Shown here: positions 13,001-24,796 of the stretch, one piece after another
Position numbering within the stretch: position 1 is the stretch's first letter
Layout: each line of letters begins with the position of its first letter
NCBI GenBank assembly: GCA_038049695.1
Contig: CP142454.1
Span: 15,384,501-15,448,500 of the forward strand
Direction: 5' to 3'
DNA: 64,000 bases
DNA from: Cinnamomum chago
Taxonomy: Eukaryota > Streptophyta > Magnoliopsida > Laurales > Lauraceae
Position numbers and translations under genes: made by a program
Notes under the pieces: model-generated
Databases searched by the model: none
What the model was told of the DNA's origin: nothing
The model's input: the letters and a program-made list of their open reading frames with translations, nothing else

Positions 13001-16000
13001 TTAACTTATGGTTAAAATGTTAGGGCATGAGGTGAGGCATTCTAATTGCCCAAAGAATGAGGTGTAAATTCAAGCCTCAACTTGTGGGGTGGGCGTAAGC
13101 TTTACGAGCATGCAACTTGGCTATTTTAAGCCATTTAAAAAGTTAGCTATAAATGAATTAAGTCCAACCTGAAACTGAAAAATAGAACTCTCTAGTAACA
13201 AACTGCCTACTCCTCTTTCTTGAAGACAAGATGGGTTGTGCTTCCTTCCCAACATACAGCATAATTGAAGCGCATGCTTCATCTAAGGGGTACATCTTGA
13301 ATATACCTAATAATTTAATATGTTGAGGTGTATGCTCCAAATGCAAGCTACACCTCAGACTTGAGCTCCACCTTGGATGCCTCACCTTTAGGTGAGCCTT
13401 CAGGAGTCACTTCTAAAAAGCACAACTTACACCTATAGCTATCATCATTCAAGAAGGATGGACTTTGTTCGAACCTTATCCACAATGAGATATTTCTATA
13501 CCACCTCAAATCGTGATGAGCAGAGGACCCAGGTGGCCTCATAATTTTATTCCTAAAGAAAAGGTAAAATGGTGAAGATGATGACAATAAATAATAATAA
13601 TAATAACAACAACAACAACAACAATAATAATAATTCACCTGTAAATTTTGTTGCTAGAGTAACAACTTTACTACAACAGAAAGCATAAAGGCAAATGATT
13701 ATAAGTCTGGGAACGAGCTATAGACTGCTGGGGATAGTCTACTGGCTCTTTAGACTGCATATCCACATCTATGATTGCTTCTCTAACAATGAGAATCTTC
13801 CAACTGTGGTATGGGCTCCTATCGTGTTTTGATGTTGTTTGATAATTGTATATTATCATTCACTCTTAGTATCATGGTATATGTCTGCATAGTACATTCT
13901 AAATTGACCTTTTTTCTTCTTTCCACTGAATTCAAGCATTGTATTCTTTTTTATAACTGTTGCGGTCGCTGAATGGCGTGGTGGTGCTATAAATATGTGC
14001 AGCAGAGGCATTATTGTTTTTTTCCCCCACGTGATTCTCATATGGGTTACATGTGCCATGTTTCTGGTCTCACATTTTTGCCCATCACTATCTAATTGGC
14101 ATCAATCTTACTATTATTTCAGTGTCAAGGCATCGCATGCTGATGAATATTTTTGATAAAGCACCTGTTGTTGATAAGGATGCTTTTGTGGCTCCAAGTG
14201 CATCGATCATTGGAGATGTTCAGGTGGGACGAGGATCCTCAATTTGGTATGGGTGCGTTTTGAGAGGTATGTTATCCTTCATTTTAATCAATAACCACTG
14301 ATTTCTGGAAGGATATTAGTTATATGCTACCATATTATGTGTGTTAGTAAAAGATTTTCATTTGCATCACTCTTTTATTCCTTCTGTCAAGTATGTCACG
14401 GTTCTGTACTTATTTTTAAGGTACTTAACAACACACTTACTTCAGCTGGAGATTCATCATAACCCTGGGGGGCGGGGCCTTTGAGTACAAGCAAGAGGCA
14501 ATGGTTTTGTGGTCTCTACCATTGATCTGATTGTCCATATTTCATATACAAAGGGGCATATATTGAGTGCCTATGGTTTTTTAATCCAGGTTACATGGCA
14601 TGTTCCATTAGATACATTGATCTAGGTCACTGAAACTGACATGTGCACCCAAGGCATACCCAAGCCCAATGATACCGTAGGTATCCACAGGTTGTGGGTG
14701 ATATTATTTATTCACTCATTTGTCCATGCATCTGAAGAAATACAATTTCAAAATTTTCTTATATCTTTCTGTCCTTATTTTTTAGTTTTTACTGCTTATA
14801 AGCTTGTTCACTGCTTGGAGTTGTTTCACATGCATCTGGAGTCCTTTGGTGGGCATGCATACCAGGCAAATTCATGTCAGCTATTTGTGTTCTTTCCTTC
14901 TTTTTCTTTTTTTTTTTATCGGTATGTGTGTTTTTTCTTATACAGGCGATGTAAATAGCATCAGTGTTGGATCTGGAACCAACATTCAGGACAACTCCCT
15001 TGTCCATGTTGCTAAATCTAATATTAGCGGGAAGGTTTTGCCAACAATCATTGGGGACAATGTTACTGTAGGTAAGTGAAATGCTATGTTTTCATTGGAA
15101 ATGATTCGTCCATCATGTCATGGGTGGTCTGATTTTTTGACTGGTCCATGACTTGGATGGTTGTTTTCTTGTTTCTCTTTTCCTGCTTATTCAAGGAAAT
15201 AAAATGGATGGTTTCCCTGATTTTCTTTCTCATGCATATGCAAATAGATACATGGTCATACTCCAATTATATTTTGAATATCAATGCTCACTTTCCATCA
15301 GCTTCTCTTCCTAAAGCTGTGTGCGTAATGAATAGTGGGAACTAGGTTTGCCGTCATCCCATCTCCCTTTTCTTGAGGGTGGTAATTCAGACAGCAAATT
15401 ACAGCAACACTAGGTTTTTTTTTACCTGCATGACTATTTAGATCTTGTACCGTAATAACAGGCCTTCTTTTCCACAGGCCATAGTGCTGTATTACACGGT
15501 TGCACTGTTGAGAATGAGGCTTTTGTTGGTATGGGTGCAACCTTGCTTGATGGAGTGGTTGTGGAGAAACATGCCATGGTCGCTGCTGGTGCCCTTGTGA
15601 GGCAGAATACCAAGATACCATGTGGGGAGGTCTGTCTATAATCATCCTTTAGTGACCTTTTTTTGCCTTTAATTTTTCGATGCTGAAATTATCAATCTGG
15701 GATCCTCCTATTTCATCAGCAATAAGCTTCTTAATTGATCTGGTGTGTTTGGAAAACACTATTGCTACTATGCAGAAAAGAAAATGAAAAGGGAATAGAA
15801 AATTATTGTTGAGGGGAAAGCCCTTGGGTATAGAACAAGGACATGAGGTGCTTAACACAGTTATGCTGTATTGCTGTTGAAAGAAGAATGCCTTCACAAC
15901 TACTCCTGATTATTAAGAGTTTGTTTGGCAAACCTGATCTGTTCGAAATAGAATTGATTGAAATAGATCTGTTCCAATTAATGTATTTTACAATTGTTTG

Positions 16001-19000
16001 GTAAAACACATAGTATATTTGATTTAAATAGATCTAATTGAAAAGGCTTGTTTCATAAAACATGCAATAAGAGCTTATGACAGGGGCGTTTGTTGTCTTT
16101 TCTTAAAAGATTTAGGTTCTTATGAAATTTGATTGCCAGCTTCATCAAAGTGTTTGGTTATTGTTAGTCTTACTTTTCTTTAGGTTGTGAGGCAATCTAG
16201 ACTTTTAAGTGATGTTTGGGATTTTAAGTGTGAGATTTTCCAATCAGGAAGAAATAAACCCAGAAATTTCTTGACTACAAGCAAACCCAGAAATTTCTAT
16301 ATTAAGACAAAGGCAAGAGATTCTAAGAGTGAGATTTTAAGTTAAACATATGTTTTGATCAGTTTTAAGTCAAATAGACCGATGCAAAGCCAATGGGCCG
16401 ATGTAGTCAAAAGTGTCAAACCCATGGCCCATGTGTGGGAACTAAAGGTGTCTAGAATTTTGTTTCTTATTTTACTTCCTTAATCAGTTGTAATTAGGAT
16501 TAGCTTTCTAATTCTAGTAGGAGTCTTTCTTTAGTTTCCTAGTTTGATTAAGAGTCTTGGATTTTAGGGTTTATTTTTCTATGTATATGAGCATTGTAAG
16601 ACATTACAGGCTGAGTTGAAGATTAATAAAAATTATTGTTCATGGGTTTATTTTCTCTTTGAGGCTCATTTCCCTCTTTTGAGTATCATGGAGACATCCT
16701 TCCATGCTTTATCTCTTTGATCCAAATCCTTTTATAGGGTTTTAGACACAGGAAATAGACTTGCCAAATGGCGCCTAATATTAATTTGTAGTAGTGGAAG
16801 AGCTTAGAACTAACAAAGATCTATGCTAAACAGACTTGGATCAATAATAGTTGAATAACACGCCAGCAAAAAAATAATAGTTGAATAGACACAGGAAATA
16901 GACTTGTCAAACGGCGCCTAATATTAATTTGTAGTAGTGGAAGAGCTTAGAACTAACAAACATCTACGCTAAACAGACTTGGATCAATAATAGTCGAATA
17001 ACATGCCAGCCAAAAAAATGATAGTTGAATAACAAGAAAAACCGTCTGCTCCAGATTTTATTGCTGTCAGAGAAAGGGACCCTAGAAACCTGATACAGTG
17101 TACGCTGTTTACACAAATATGATGTGCCATAAGGGACCATTAGAATCCAGAGACCTGATGTAGTATGAGCTGACTTTGCTGTAAAAAAGTGTGGTCCTCT
17201 TTGTGCGACTTGGTTACACCAATAATCACTGTGTGGTATGGGTTGGGAATGTCTCATACTGGATGAGCTTTGGGTGAATCTCCTTGTTGGATGACTATCG
17301 ATTCAAGGCCCCTAAAAATGAACATAGTAAACTAAGGGGATTCATTCTAATTGAATCTCTCTCCATCTAGGGTTAGTGTGGGGGTTTGATTTTCTAGTCA
17401 GCCATCCATATAATTTATTACATTATGAGTTTATGACTTCATGAAGATTGGGTGTGTTGCACTATTAATTTCATTCACCAAAAAAGGTGGTCTGTCTGTG
17501 TGTGTTTCTTTTATGAAGTTATATTCTGTAGATAGTGTTGCGATATTGAAACACTTTTGAGATGATGAATGTTAGCTGGAAAAGATTAGTATTGCACAAG
17601 CATTATTACATCAAGTGATGCAGTTTAAGACATAGGGCCACCCAGATCTGGCCCAGGACACAGGCCCAACCGCCCAAGAATCCATACATTCAACTAGAGA
17701 TGTCAAATGGGCCGGGCCGGGCCGGGCCGAGTCCGCCAGTCAACGGGCCGTGTGGGCCGAGGAGGCTGGGCCCATTGGCCCGGGCCCGCCAGGCACGTGG
17801 GCTGCCTTTGAGGCCCGCCAGGCACGACCCGCCTGGCCCGCCCAAAAGTGACTTTTTTTAACAAAATTGTCCATTTTAACCCCCCCCCCCCCCCCCAAAC
17901 AGCCATAAAACGGTCATATAAGGGGTATTTTGTGTCATTTTTAATTTTACAAAGTCTATAATACTCTAACCATCCTATTCTTTTTCTAAATTTATTAGTG
18001 TTATTTATACTACTCTAAGTCTCTAACCCTCGAATATTTCTAAGTAAGAAGTGTATATCGTGACAAATTGCCTAAAAGGCCATGCTCAAGCTTGAGTACA
18101 CACATTTTTCGTGATCTTGGTTTTTTTTTTTTACCTTTTTTGCTAAGAAGCTCTCCGGGCTGGACTAATCCCTTCGGACCTAAAGAGAAGCCGGGTAAAA
18201 CCCCGACTCTCAAGTGATAGGACTAGTGGACTCAACCTTCATTATGATCTTGTTGAATTTTATTTCTTGATGCCTAGTGGTGGTGCCCTTTGACTCATGG
18301 AAGCATATCTAATCTAGGTGTAGGAGTCTATCAGACAAAATTAGATACACTATTGGAGTTTCTTGCTCCTGATTTCTAATTTTCTATCATTAGTGTTGTG
18401 GGAACCTCCCTGGAAGATGCAGAAATATTTAATACTATTACTACAATTGGCCCTTTACAGAAAAGATAAAAGGTACCTTTTGGTCTTCTCCCTTTCTAGA
18501 CACCTCTTGCTAGTCATTGGTCTTTTTATATCATTATAATTTTGAAAGGCTTGCCGGCTGTGTTGGGTAGTAGTGTTATTTCTTAAAAAATGAACAAAAA
18601 AAAAAAAAAACAGGCCCGCTAACCCGCCCAGCCCGGCCCGCTCCAGCCCGGCCCGTTTGACATCTCTACATTCAACATTAACCTAAATTTGAAAAGGGGC
18701 CCACAAGTCACTCCTGCTTAATTCGTAACTTAAGTGACATTACTAGTTTCAACTTGCAAGTCAATTAAAGTATTAGATTTTATTATATTTTTTTAATCGG
18801 TTGGGGTAGGAGTCGGTCAGAATCCCAAATGCTTCAGACTGGCAATTTTCATTAGTTAAAATATGTCAGAATGACATGCAGTTTATTATTATTATTATTA
18901 AAGAAAGTAGGTGCATTTTATGAGTTATTATTCAGTTACCTATCCAATAAGTGCAAGATCATGAACTGTGACATGATTTCAAGAAGTTATAGCCTGTTTA

Positions 19001-19678
19001 CTGATAGGTTGTAGTCTCAGTTTGAATTTAGGAGTTGAATGCAACATCCAGTTAAATCTTTAGATACTGTTAAACTCTTTCTAATTTCAGAAATTAGATG
19101 AATGAGCATTCTCTCAAAATTGTGAGTTGAATTTCCCTTTATTTGTGTGAGAATTCCTCCCGAAACTACTTTTGACGGCTGTGGACTGGAGTCCCTGAAG
19201 ATGATCATGTGATGACCATAGTCTCTTTCAAAACTCATAAATAACTCTAAAAAAAATCGAGTCCTGCAGATTAAGTTGTACTTGCATAGAGTGAAAATTC
19301 TTGTTATAATAATGTTTGTTACAAAGCGTCTAGCCAATGTGATTCAATGATATCGATCAAAAGACCTATGCATTAATGATTCTTAACTATTGTATACAGG
19401 TATGGGGAGGTAATCCTGCAAGGTTCCTGAGGAAGCTCACTGAGGAAGAGATAGCTTTTATCTCCCAATCAGCACTAAACTACACCAACTTAGCTCAGGT
19501 TCATGCAGCCGAGAATGCAAAAACTTTTGATGAGATCGAATTCGAAAAGTTGCTGCGCAAGAAGTTTGCTCGTCGAGACGAAGAGTATGATTCGATGTTG
19601 GGTGTTGTGCGCGAAGTGCCTCCACAGCTAATTCTTCCTGATAACATCCTCCCGGAGAAATCAGCCAAGGCTGCTTAA
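10030..19678 (+). CDS. GAMMACA: Gamma carbonic anhydrase-type subunit of mitochondrial complex I
   Basis: Plant gamma-CA proteins form the trimeric matrix-facing carbonic anhydrase domain on the membrane arm of mitochondrial complex I. Exons: 10030-10144, 14123-14266, 14946-15071, 15478-15629 and 19400-19678, giving 271 residues against 275-278 for Arabidopsis CA1/CA2. The start [19 protein letters not shown] matches the family. A left-handed beta-helix of hexapeptide repeats follows (about 60-190). The three zinc-ligand histidines of the active type are present: H107 (NSLVHVAK), H130 and H135 (VGHSAVLHG), so this is CA1/2/3-like and not gamma-CAL. The C-terminal part [15 protein letters not shown] and DEEYDSMLG is conserved, ending EKSAKAA. 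A Cys replaces the usual Ser in IPSGEV, probably neutral. Introns 1 and 4 are near 4 kb and full of mobile-element remains. CA1 versus CA2 orthology is not settled by eye. Confidence 0.97.
10149..10164 (+). repeat. (TC)n microsatellite at start of gamma-CA intron 1
   Basis: A perfect TC run begins four bases inside the intron, next to the donor gtaatc. Its position could affect donor recognition, but nothing shows that it does. Confidence 0.9.
11030..12250 (+). mobile_element. Ty1/copia retrotransposon fossil in gamma-CA intron 1
   Basis: Two stretches read as copia polyprotein remains in host-gene orientation. One is a reverse-transcriptase part (around 11045-11160, words such as [18 protein letters not shown]). 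The other is an RNase H part (11712-12008, with [12 protein letters not shown] and [19 protein letters not shown]). The copy is broken in many places, lacks most of its length, and no LTR pair is visible. It is an old fossil. Confidence 0.85.
12425..12486. mobile_element. LINE (RTE-like) terminal fragment
   Basis: The words gtcttgtcccaactatgttg and gggatcagctgcatgaatt form the dispersed plant LINE/SINE-end motif. A fuller version lies at 31655-31815. Too short to classify firmly. Confidence 0.45.
13585..13635. repeat. (AAT)n/(AAC)n compound microsatellite
   Basis: AAT repeats flank a run of AAC repeats within gamma-CA intron 1. The Tyr/Cys-rich reading frame on the other strand here is only this repeat translated. 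Confidence 0.9.
16380..16660 (+). mobile_element. LTR-like fossil fragment in gamma-CA intron 4
   Basis: Composition and phrases resemble the promoter half of a plant copia-type LTR: tttcctagtttgattaagag, a leader-like atgtatatgagcattgtaag, then a polyadenylation-like aataaaaatt. No second LTR, primer-binding site or coding part is nearby, so this is at best an old partial or solo LTR. Family uncertain. Confidence 0.35.
16744..17030. repeat. Tandem duplication, 143-bp unit, gamma-CA intron 4
   Basis: Two head-to-tail copies (16744-16886 and 16887-17030) start agacacaggaaatagac and end near aaatagttgaat. They differ at only a handful of bases, implying a recent local duplication. No coding content. 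Confidence 0.9.
17695..18668. mobile_element. Non-autonomous hAT element in gamma-CA intron 4
   Basis: Perfect 13-bp terminal inverted repeats (tagagatgtcaaa / tttgacatctcta) are flanked by a perfect 8-bp target duplication, cattcaac, at 17687-17694 and 18669-18676. This is the hAT hallmark. Both subterminal zones are rich in gggccgggcc. The interior, 974 bp in all, has no transposase and includes a 16-base C run (17881-17896). A SINE-like unit sits inside it (18120-18244). Confidence 0.88.
18120..18244 (-). mobile_element. SINE nested in the hAT element
   Basis: Read on the minus strand, it carries the tail seen in other SINEs of this window (gggttttacccggcttctct.. gggattagtccagccc.. agcaaaaaa). 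It is flanked by tgatcttg at 18112-18119 and 18245-18252. Its head (aatgaaggttgagtccacta..) differs from the common tRNA-like head. It is therefore younger than the hAT element that holds it. Confidence 0.65.
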
Positions 19679-21960
19679 TGAGTAAAGAGATAAAATCTCT
19701 TTTCTTTTTCTTTTTTTACAGAACAAACTTCGTGGGACATTGCTGCTGGAATCTGATAGCAATTGGATTCTTCCAAATAATTTTTTTGGGTCGGTCTTTG
19801 TTATTGGATCGATCATTGTACTTCTGAATCTGGATAGTCTATTTCTTTGGTTGTCTGAGGTTTCTTCTTGAGATTATGATGACAGTAATTCCATATTCCC
19901 TTCTACTATATCAGATATTGCCCATATATGTATATATATGCCCATCCCAGATGGTTTCTCAGTCCAACCCGGCTATTTTCCCCCATAATTTCCAATATCG
20001 TGGAATTGAAACGAACTGATTTATACTAACAATATGTGATTCCGTGACTTTTAACATGCCATTTTTTTTTTCATGCCCATCATTGGTTGGCCTCACGCAT
20101 GTTTAATGAGAGGAAAGAACTTGTTCGTTTGTTGGAGAAAAGTTGCATAGTACAAATTTTAAATGCCCATCTTATTGTATATCTCATAAGCAGGTTGGAG
20201 AACAAGGGCCAGGAGGAAAAGGAGCATTTGCATGGCTGGATGGATTCCTGATACCGTGTCCTGACTACCCATGAATTTACCTGCCTCGTCAACAAATGCT
20301 CCCTGTCAAATCTGTCTGATCTCAAAAGGGGAATCTAGATTGGGGGCATCCATTTGGAGAAATTTTTGGTGGGAATGACATATGTTAGGGAATTTCTAAT
20401 ATCAATGTCACTGTTACAGGGGAACATTTGGAAATGCCTGTTTGATTAGTGAAATTTCAAATATCCAGCCTTGTGGATTGTCACTGCCGGCTTATAGAAT
20501 TTCTCAAATTTCAGCTTCTAAAAGTGCTGGTGCCTGTGGCACTTATCAATTGTGAATGGACAACATATGGGTAATTCAGATATCTCCCAACAGGAAGTCT
20601 CAGATATCCTGCAAACAGACAGGCCATGAAATTTCCAGCCATCCTCCGTTTTCCATCAGTGATAGGATAATTGCAAAAGAAAGACGGATTTTTATAAGAT
20701 TTCAGTCTTTTATCTCCCATATAAGTATTGTTTAGATTTTTACAAGTTTCGTAAAGAGTTATATAGAAAATATAATGCATTTGGAGAGGCCGTGGCATAC
20801 ATGGGAGATAAATGATAATGCTTTCTTTGCTTTTGGAAGAAGAACGTGAGAAATGCTTTATTTAGTTCTGTCAACAACAGACTCATTTTCAACAATGGCA
20901 ATTTCTTTCTTGTTTTTAAGAAGAGGACTATATAAGAAGTACACTATTAATTGGATGAAATGATAAGATGAGAAAATTGACAATTATCACGAGAGAATTC
21001 AAAAAAAGGGTTCTAAATAAAGGTATCTTCTTATTAATCACATTGTCTAATTTGTAAAAGACGCTTTTGTTAATGTTATTGTCATAATTAGAGACAACCA
21101 CAGTAGAAAATCCAGCCTTTGCTCATATATGCATTTGTGGTCTGGGAATCTTACTTTTTTCTTTTTCTTTCCGAATCTTACTTTTTATTTTTCTTTTCTT
21201 TTTTAGGTTGGTGCAGGCCACTAAGCCCTAATAACTTTACCGCAGATAATCAGAATCCATTCAAAGACAGAAATCCTGAGTCAATGGAGTGGAACTCTTT
21301 TAAGTCCGAGCCGCTAAAAAAAAACCCCTCTCATTGTACACAGCATCTGTAAATTTTACCCAAGTACGAGTTGGTTCCACCTTCAGATTGATCATTTGAT
21401 AAACGTGATAATATAATGTCGTGTATTATTCATTAATCACATTTTTTTACCAAACACTCAATCGTATTGTAATAAAATGTGGAGATACCCCATACATTGA
21501 GAGGACATTTATTTCTAGTGCATTGGATTTTAAATAGGTTTCCACTCTTTCAAATCATGATTTCTCTAAGTCAATGGCTCATAGGATTCGGACTCTTGAT
21601 AACGGGCACCATCAAAAGCAACAGCAATGGTTGGTGCCTCGTGGGGTATGGCCACAAAAAGGCTTGGGTTTAGAAATGCTCTGCTTCAAGTGGTCGTGCA
21701 CACATGCCTATATCGGTATATTCACCCCTACCTACCTGCCAACCCGCATAGGGTTGAGAAATGTTTGGGTGATCATGGCCGGTTCAGCTCAGGGACAACC
21801 TGGGCCCAGCCCACTTTTAACCATAGGTTTTATGACCCGTTAAATATTTTGAGTTGGGCGAGAAGTACTTATGCCGCCTCTACTAATCTTAATATTGTAT
21901 CAAAGCAAATTGGCTACAAGTTCGAATCCAATGAAAAACAAGGACAGAATAATTCCTAGT
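19679..21960. other. Intergenic, gamma-CA 3' UTR then no gene
   Basis: The first 250 or so bases are the probable gamma-CA 3' UTR (T-rich, ending near tatatatgcccatccc). Beyond that I see no coding region, no clear inverted-repeat element and no known RNA gene. Confidence 0.5.
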
Positions 21961-22075
21961 GATCCAGGAGAAAAGGCAGGGTAAAATTCTCCAGTGGCCC
22001 ATGTGGTAGTGCAGTTTCTAACCCACAACCTTCGGGTACAAATCGTGGTCTTAAGTCAACTGACCTACTCTCAGA
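21961..22075 (-). mobile_element. Truncated tRNA-headed SINE
   Basis: The minus strand reads a degenerate head (ggtcagttgacttaagacca), the box-B-like ggttagaaact, then cactaccacatgg.. gaattttaccctgcctt. This is the same family as 34881-35067, with most of the tail missing. Confidence 0.65.
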
Positions 22076-22660
22076 ATTATCTGGTTAGCAATTACAAACA
22101 ACCAATTTCTATTAATTTCTATTATTTTAAGCCTAATGGAGATGGCTTTCGGCTAGTGGAAACAAAAAGGTTGCCGAAATCAATCCACTTCGCCTCTTGC
22201 TCTCAAAGAATCTTTTGGCTGATCCGTCACTAATCACTGCTACGTCTCCTTTTCTTCCCTGTTCCATGATACCGTCCCTGTTGTATGATACTAATATGAT
22301 TACTTCGGCTAATGCTATCACTCAGTTTCCTGTCTTCATTGGCACATGTGCCTTCAATTTTTGTGAGAGACCCTACCCGATAGATGCTGGAGTGAAGTCG
22401 AGTGAACCAGCATGAACATGGGAGAAGACCACCTGCACATGCAACCATACAAGGAAGAAAATGACTAGGAAAGAGGGTACCTGTGCCAATAATGTGATGA
22501 GATCAGCTAAGAATAATCACGATGGATTGATAGTTCCATACATCCAAGAGAGGGATCTAAGAGATGGCAATGGGTCTGGCCTAGATTAGAGGGTCCCTTC
22601 TAATGGGGAGAAAAGTGAGGAGCATAGATTTTCCCTTCTCTTGAAGAGTTTTGACTAAAT

Positions 22661-22967
22661 GGGCCTGTTTGGGCACCTTACTTGTAGAGTCAAGTAAGGT
22701 AAAGACTCATTCTAAAAAAAAAATCCCACAAAAAGCATTTTAATTTAAAATTTTCACCATATTTTTTTCCAAAAAAAGTTAAAAAAAGTAACCTCATTTA
22801 CTTACTAAAAGACAAAAAAACTCCACTTTCCAATAAAAAAAGTAAAAAAGATTCCATCACAAACAACTAAAAACAAAATATCATCATAATCCACTTATAT
22901 TTTATTATTTCTTCAAAATAACATTTACTCCACTTAACTCTACAAGTAAAGCCCTCCAAACAGGCCC
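22661..22967. mobile_element. MITE with long inverted ends
   Basis: The left end gggcctgtttggg..ttacttgtagagt is matched by the reverse complement of the right end, gggcctgtttggagg..ttacttgtagagt, for about 35 bases with a few differences. The interior is A-rich and non-coding. The end motif fits Tourist- or hAT-type MITEs; no clear target duplication decides which. Confidence 0.75.
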
Positions 22968-23834
22968 ACAATACTAGGGGATTTTGGTTGTTTCTACCAA
23001 GAGAGTTGAATAAAGGAAAGTGTCATAGGTGAGGCTTATTTTTCTACTATATAAAAGTGGAATAGCTATTTTTGAGAATAAGCTTCTTCAAGTGCCACTG
23101 GCCGTCCAACTGATCATAAATATGGGGATTAGTAACCATTTATCATCCACTTCTATTGTCTTTTGTGAGAATGTTGGTAACATCCAATGAAGCTAATCTT
23201 TTTATTGATAGTTAAGGATGGTAAGAAAAACCTTCATCCAATGCAACCTTTAATCCCTATTTAGTTCCACCTTTACTGCACCTTATGCTAAACAAACGCC
23301 TAATACAACCTTGTTATTACTTACTACCTTCAAGAGAATAAACAGATGAATCATACCCATGCCTCTACATTGAATATGACTCCAACAAGTCCTAATCACA
23401 TCTGATTAGCATCATTTTCAGGGGGGAGATTGTTGGATTAAATTGTTTAGATGAACATCTCTTGAATAAGAGTTTTAGAGACTGACATGGACCTTAGAGC
23501 TTAGATTCGAGCTTGATGAGGCTCAATTGCAATCAATAAAATGATACTCCACGAATTTTCATTTTTAAAATATAGAAAAGTATACATTCTGACCTCTCAG
23601 ACAAGAAATAAAAATCTATTTATTAAGGAAAAAGTACTTTTTTATTTCTAATTCATTTCCACATGAGAAATATATTTGACTCCATCTAAAATTAGGGCGC
23701 TTTTCCTCTCACTGTAGTCTAAAATGCCCATCAGCTAATGAAACATCAAAATTTTCCCTGTACTACATCGAACTATCATTGCAGGATAAACAGACCAAAA
23801 TACCCAAATTATTGTGATACCGCAATTTCCAAAA

Positions 23835-24530
23835 CTTTACAAAGTCTACTAGAATATAAGGCCCACCTTATGATTGACCATATGATATTAACTAATGATT
23901 AGTTTAAATGGGCTGACATAAGGTTAGAACACTCACAGAATATACAATAATAAGGCTGCATAGAAAATTCGATATCACCTCTAAAATGGACCGAATTGGA
24001 TTGCTCGGATCAGTTTTATAGTAGATCGATTCAGTCTACGATTTGAAAATCGTAAAAACCGCTTATCGGTTTGAACTTTCGGGTTCGCTTTCTAAACTGA
24101 ACCGACCAGTATATTATGTTATTTGAATATTTGACTATTTAGATTTTATAGTTTCATTTAGCTGGAATTCGACAACTCATGCGCCTCTTAAGAGGGTGTC
24201 ATTATTTTGAAATTTTTAATTTTTAATTTTCAAAAAAATTAATAATAAACGAATTAACTGACAGAACCGAAATGAATACTTCGGTTCGGTTTAAGCCTTC
24301 TCTATTAATCAGATCGGATTGGTTGATTAAAAAATCGATAAGTTTGGTTCGATTTGGTGTTGATTTTAATGTTAAATCGGTTTGGTTCAGTTTGGTGGTT
24401 AATTTTAATGCTAAATCAGTTGAAACCGCCCATGTGCAGCCTAGACAATAAGATGGCCTAGGTTAGTATATAATCTCATGCGATGAATCATAAGGTGGCC
24501 CTGTTTATGAGTTAACTTTGCAATAGAAAA
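23835..24530. mobile_element. Long-TIR MITE interrupted by a hAT element
   Basis: The left ggcccaccttatgattgacc and the right end read in reverse (gggccaccttatgattcatc) form an inverted pair. Weaker matching extends outward through acaaagtctact / gcaaagttaact. Long inverted ends and no coding suggest a Mutator-type MITE. Outer limits are approximate. Confidence 0.5.
23951..24443. mobile_element. Non-autonomous hAT-like element, nested
   Basis: Ends taaggctgca and (reverse complement) taggctgca; flanking octamers tacaataa (23943-23950) and gacaataa (24444-24451) match 7 of 8. The interior is full of ggttcggtt-type words in both orientations. It lies within the long-TIR MITE 23835-24530 and so arrived later. 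Confidence 0.6.
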
Positions 24531-24647
24531 TGTGATTATGATTTAAGTTATTATTTATTATACTTCATCAAGAGAGGGGGCAATATCGTCACAATACTTC
24601 CTGCGGTGCGTGGGTTCCAGGTCACGACTCACGAGCGGATTCTCTCT

Positions 24648-24655
24648 TATATAAA
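24648..24655 (+). promoter_or_regulatory. TATA box of the PfkB kinase gene
   Basis: TATATAAA lies 149 bases before the start codon at 24797. The intervening purine-rich leader (gagagagag around 24736-24790) looks like a plant 5' UTR of about 110-120 bases. Confidence 0.6.
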
Positions 24656-24796
24656 AGAAGAGTCTCCACAGGATATTTGGAGAGGGAAGGAGAGACAGAG
24701 GAAGTAGGGGAGGCTCCAAAACCCCAGGGGGGCAAGTAGAGAGAGAGAAAAATCTCAATTTCAATCTCTATCTCATACAGAGAGAGAGAGAAGGGG

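Noticed and set aside
13348-13638. Minus-strand frame with a Tyr/Cys-rich start
   Set aside because: The start is the AAT/AAC microsatellite translated; the rest lies within gamma-CA intron 1 and matches no domain I know.
22140-22570. Possible coding fragment (frame with LLADPSLITATSPFLPCS..)
   Set aside because: Open only for about 70 codons, no recognised domain, no splice context, beside a truncated SINE.
23410-23560. LTR start (ggggggagattgttggatta resembles a polypurine tract plus TG end)
   Set aside because: The junction-like motif stands alone. No second LTR, no coding remains next to it and no clear end, so too weak to list.
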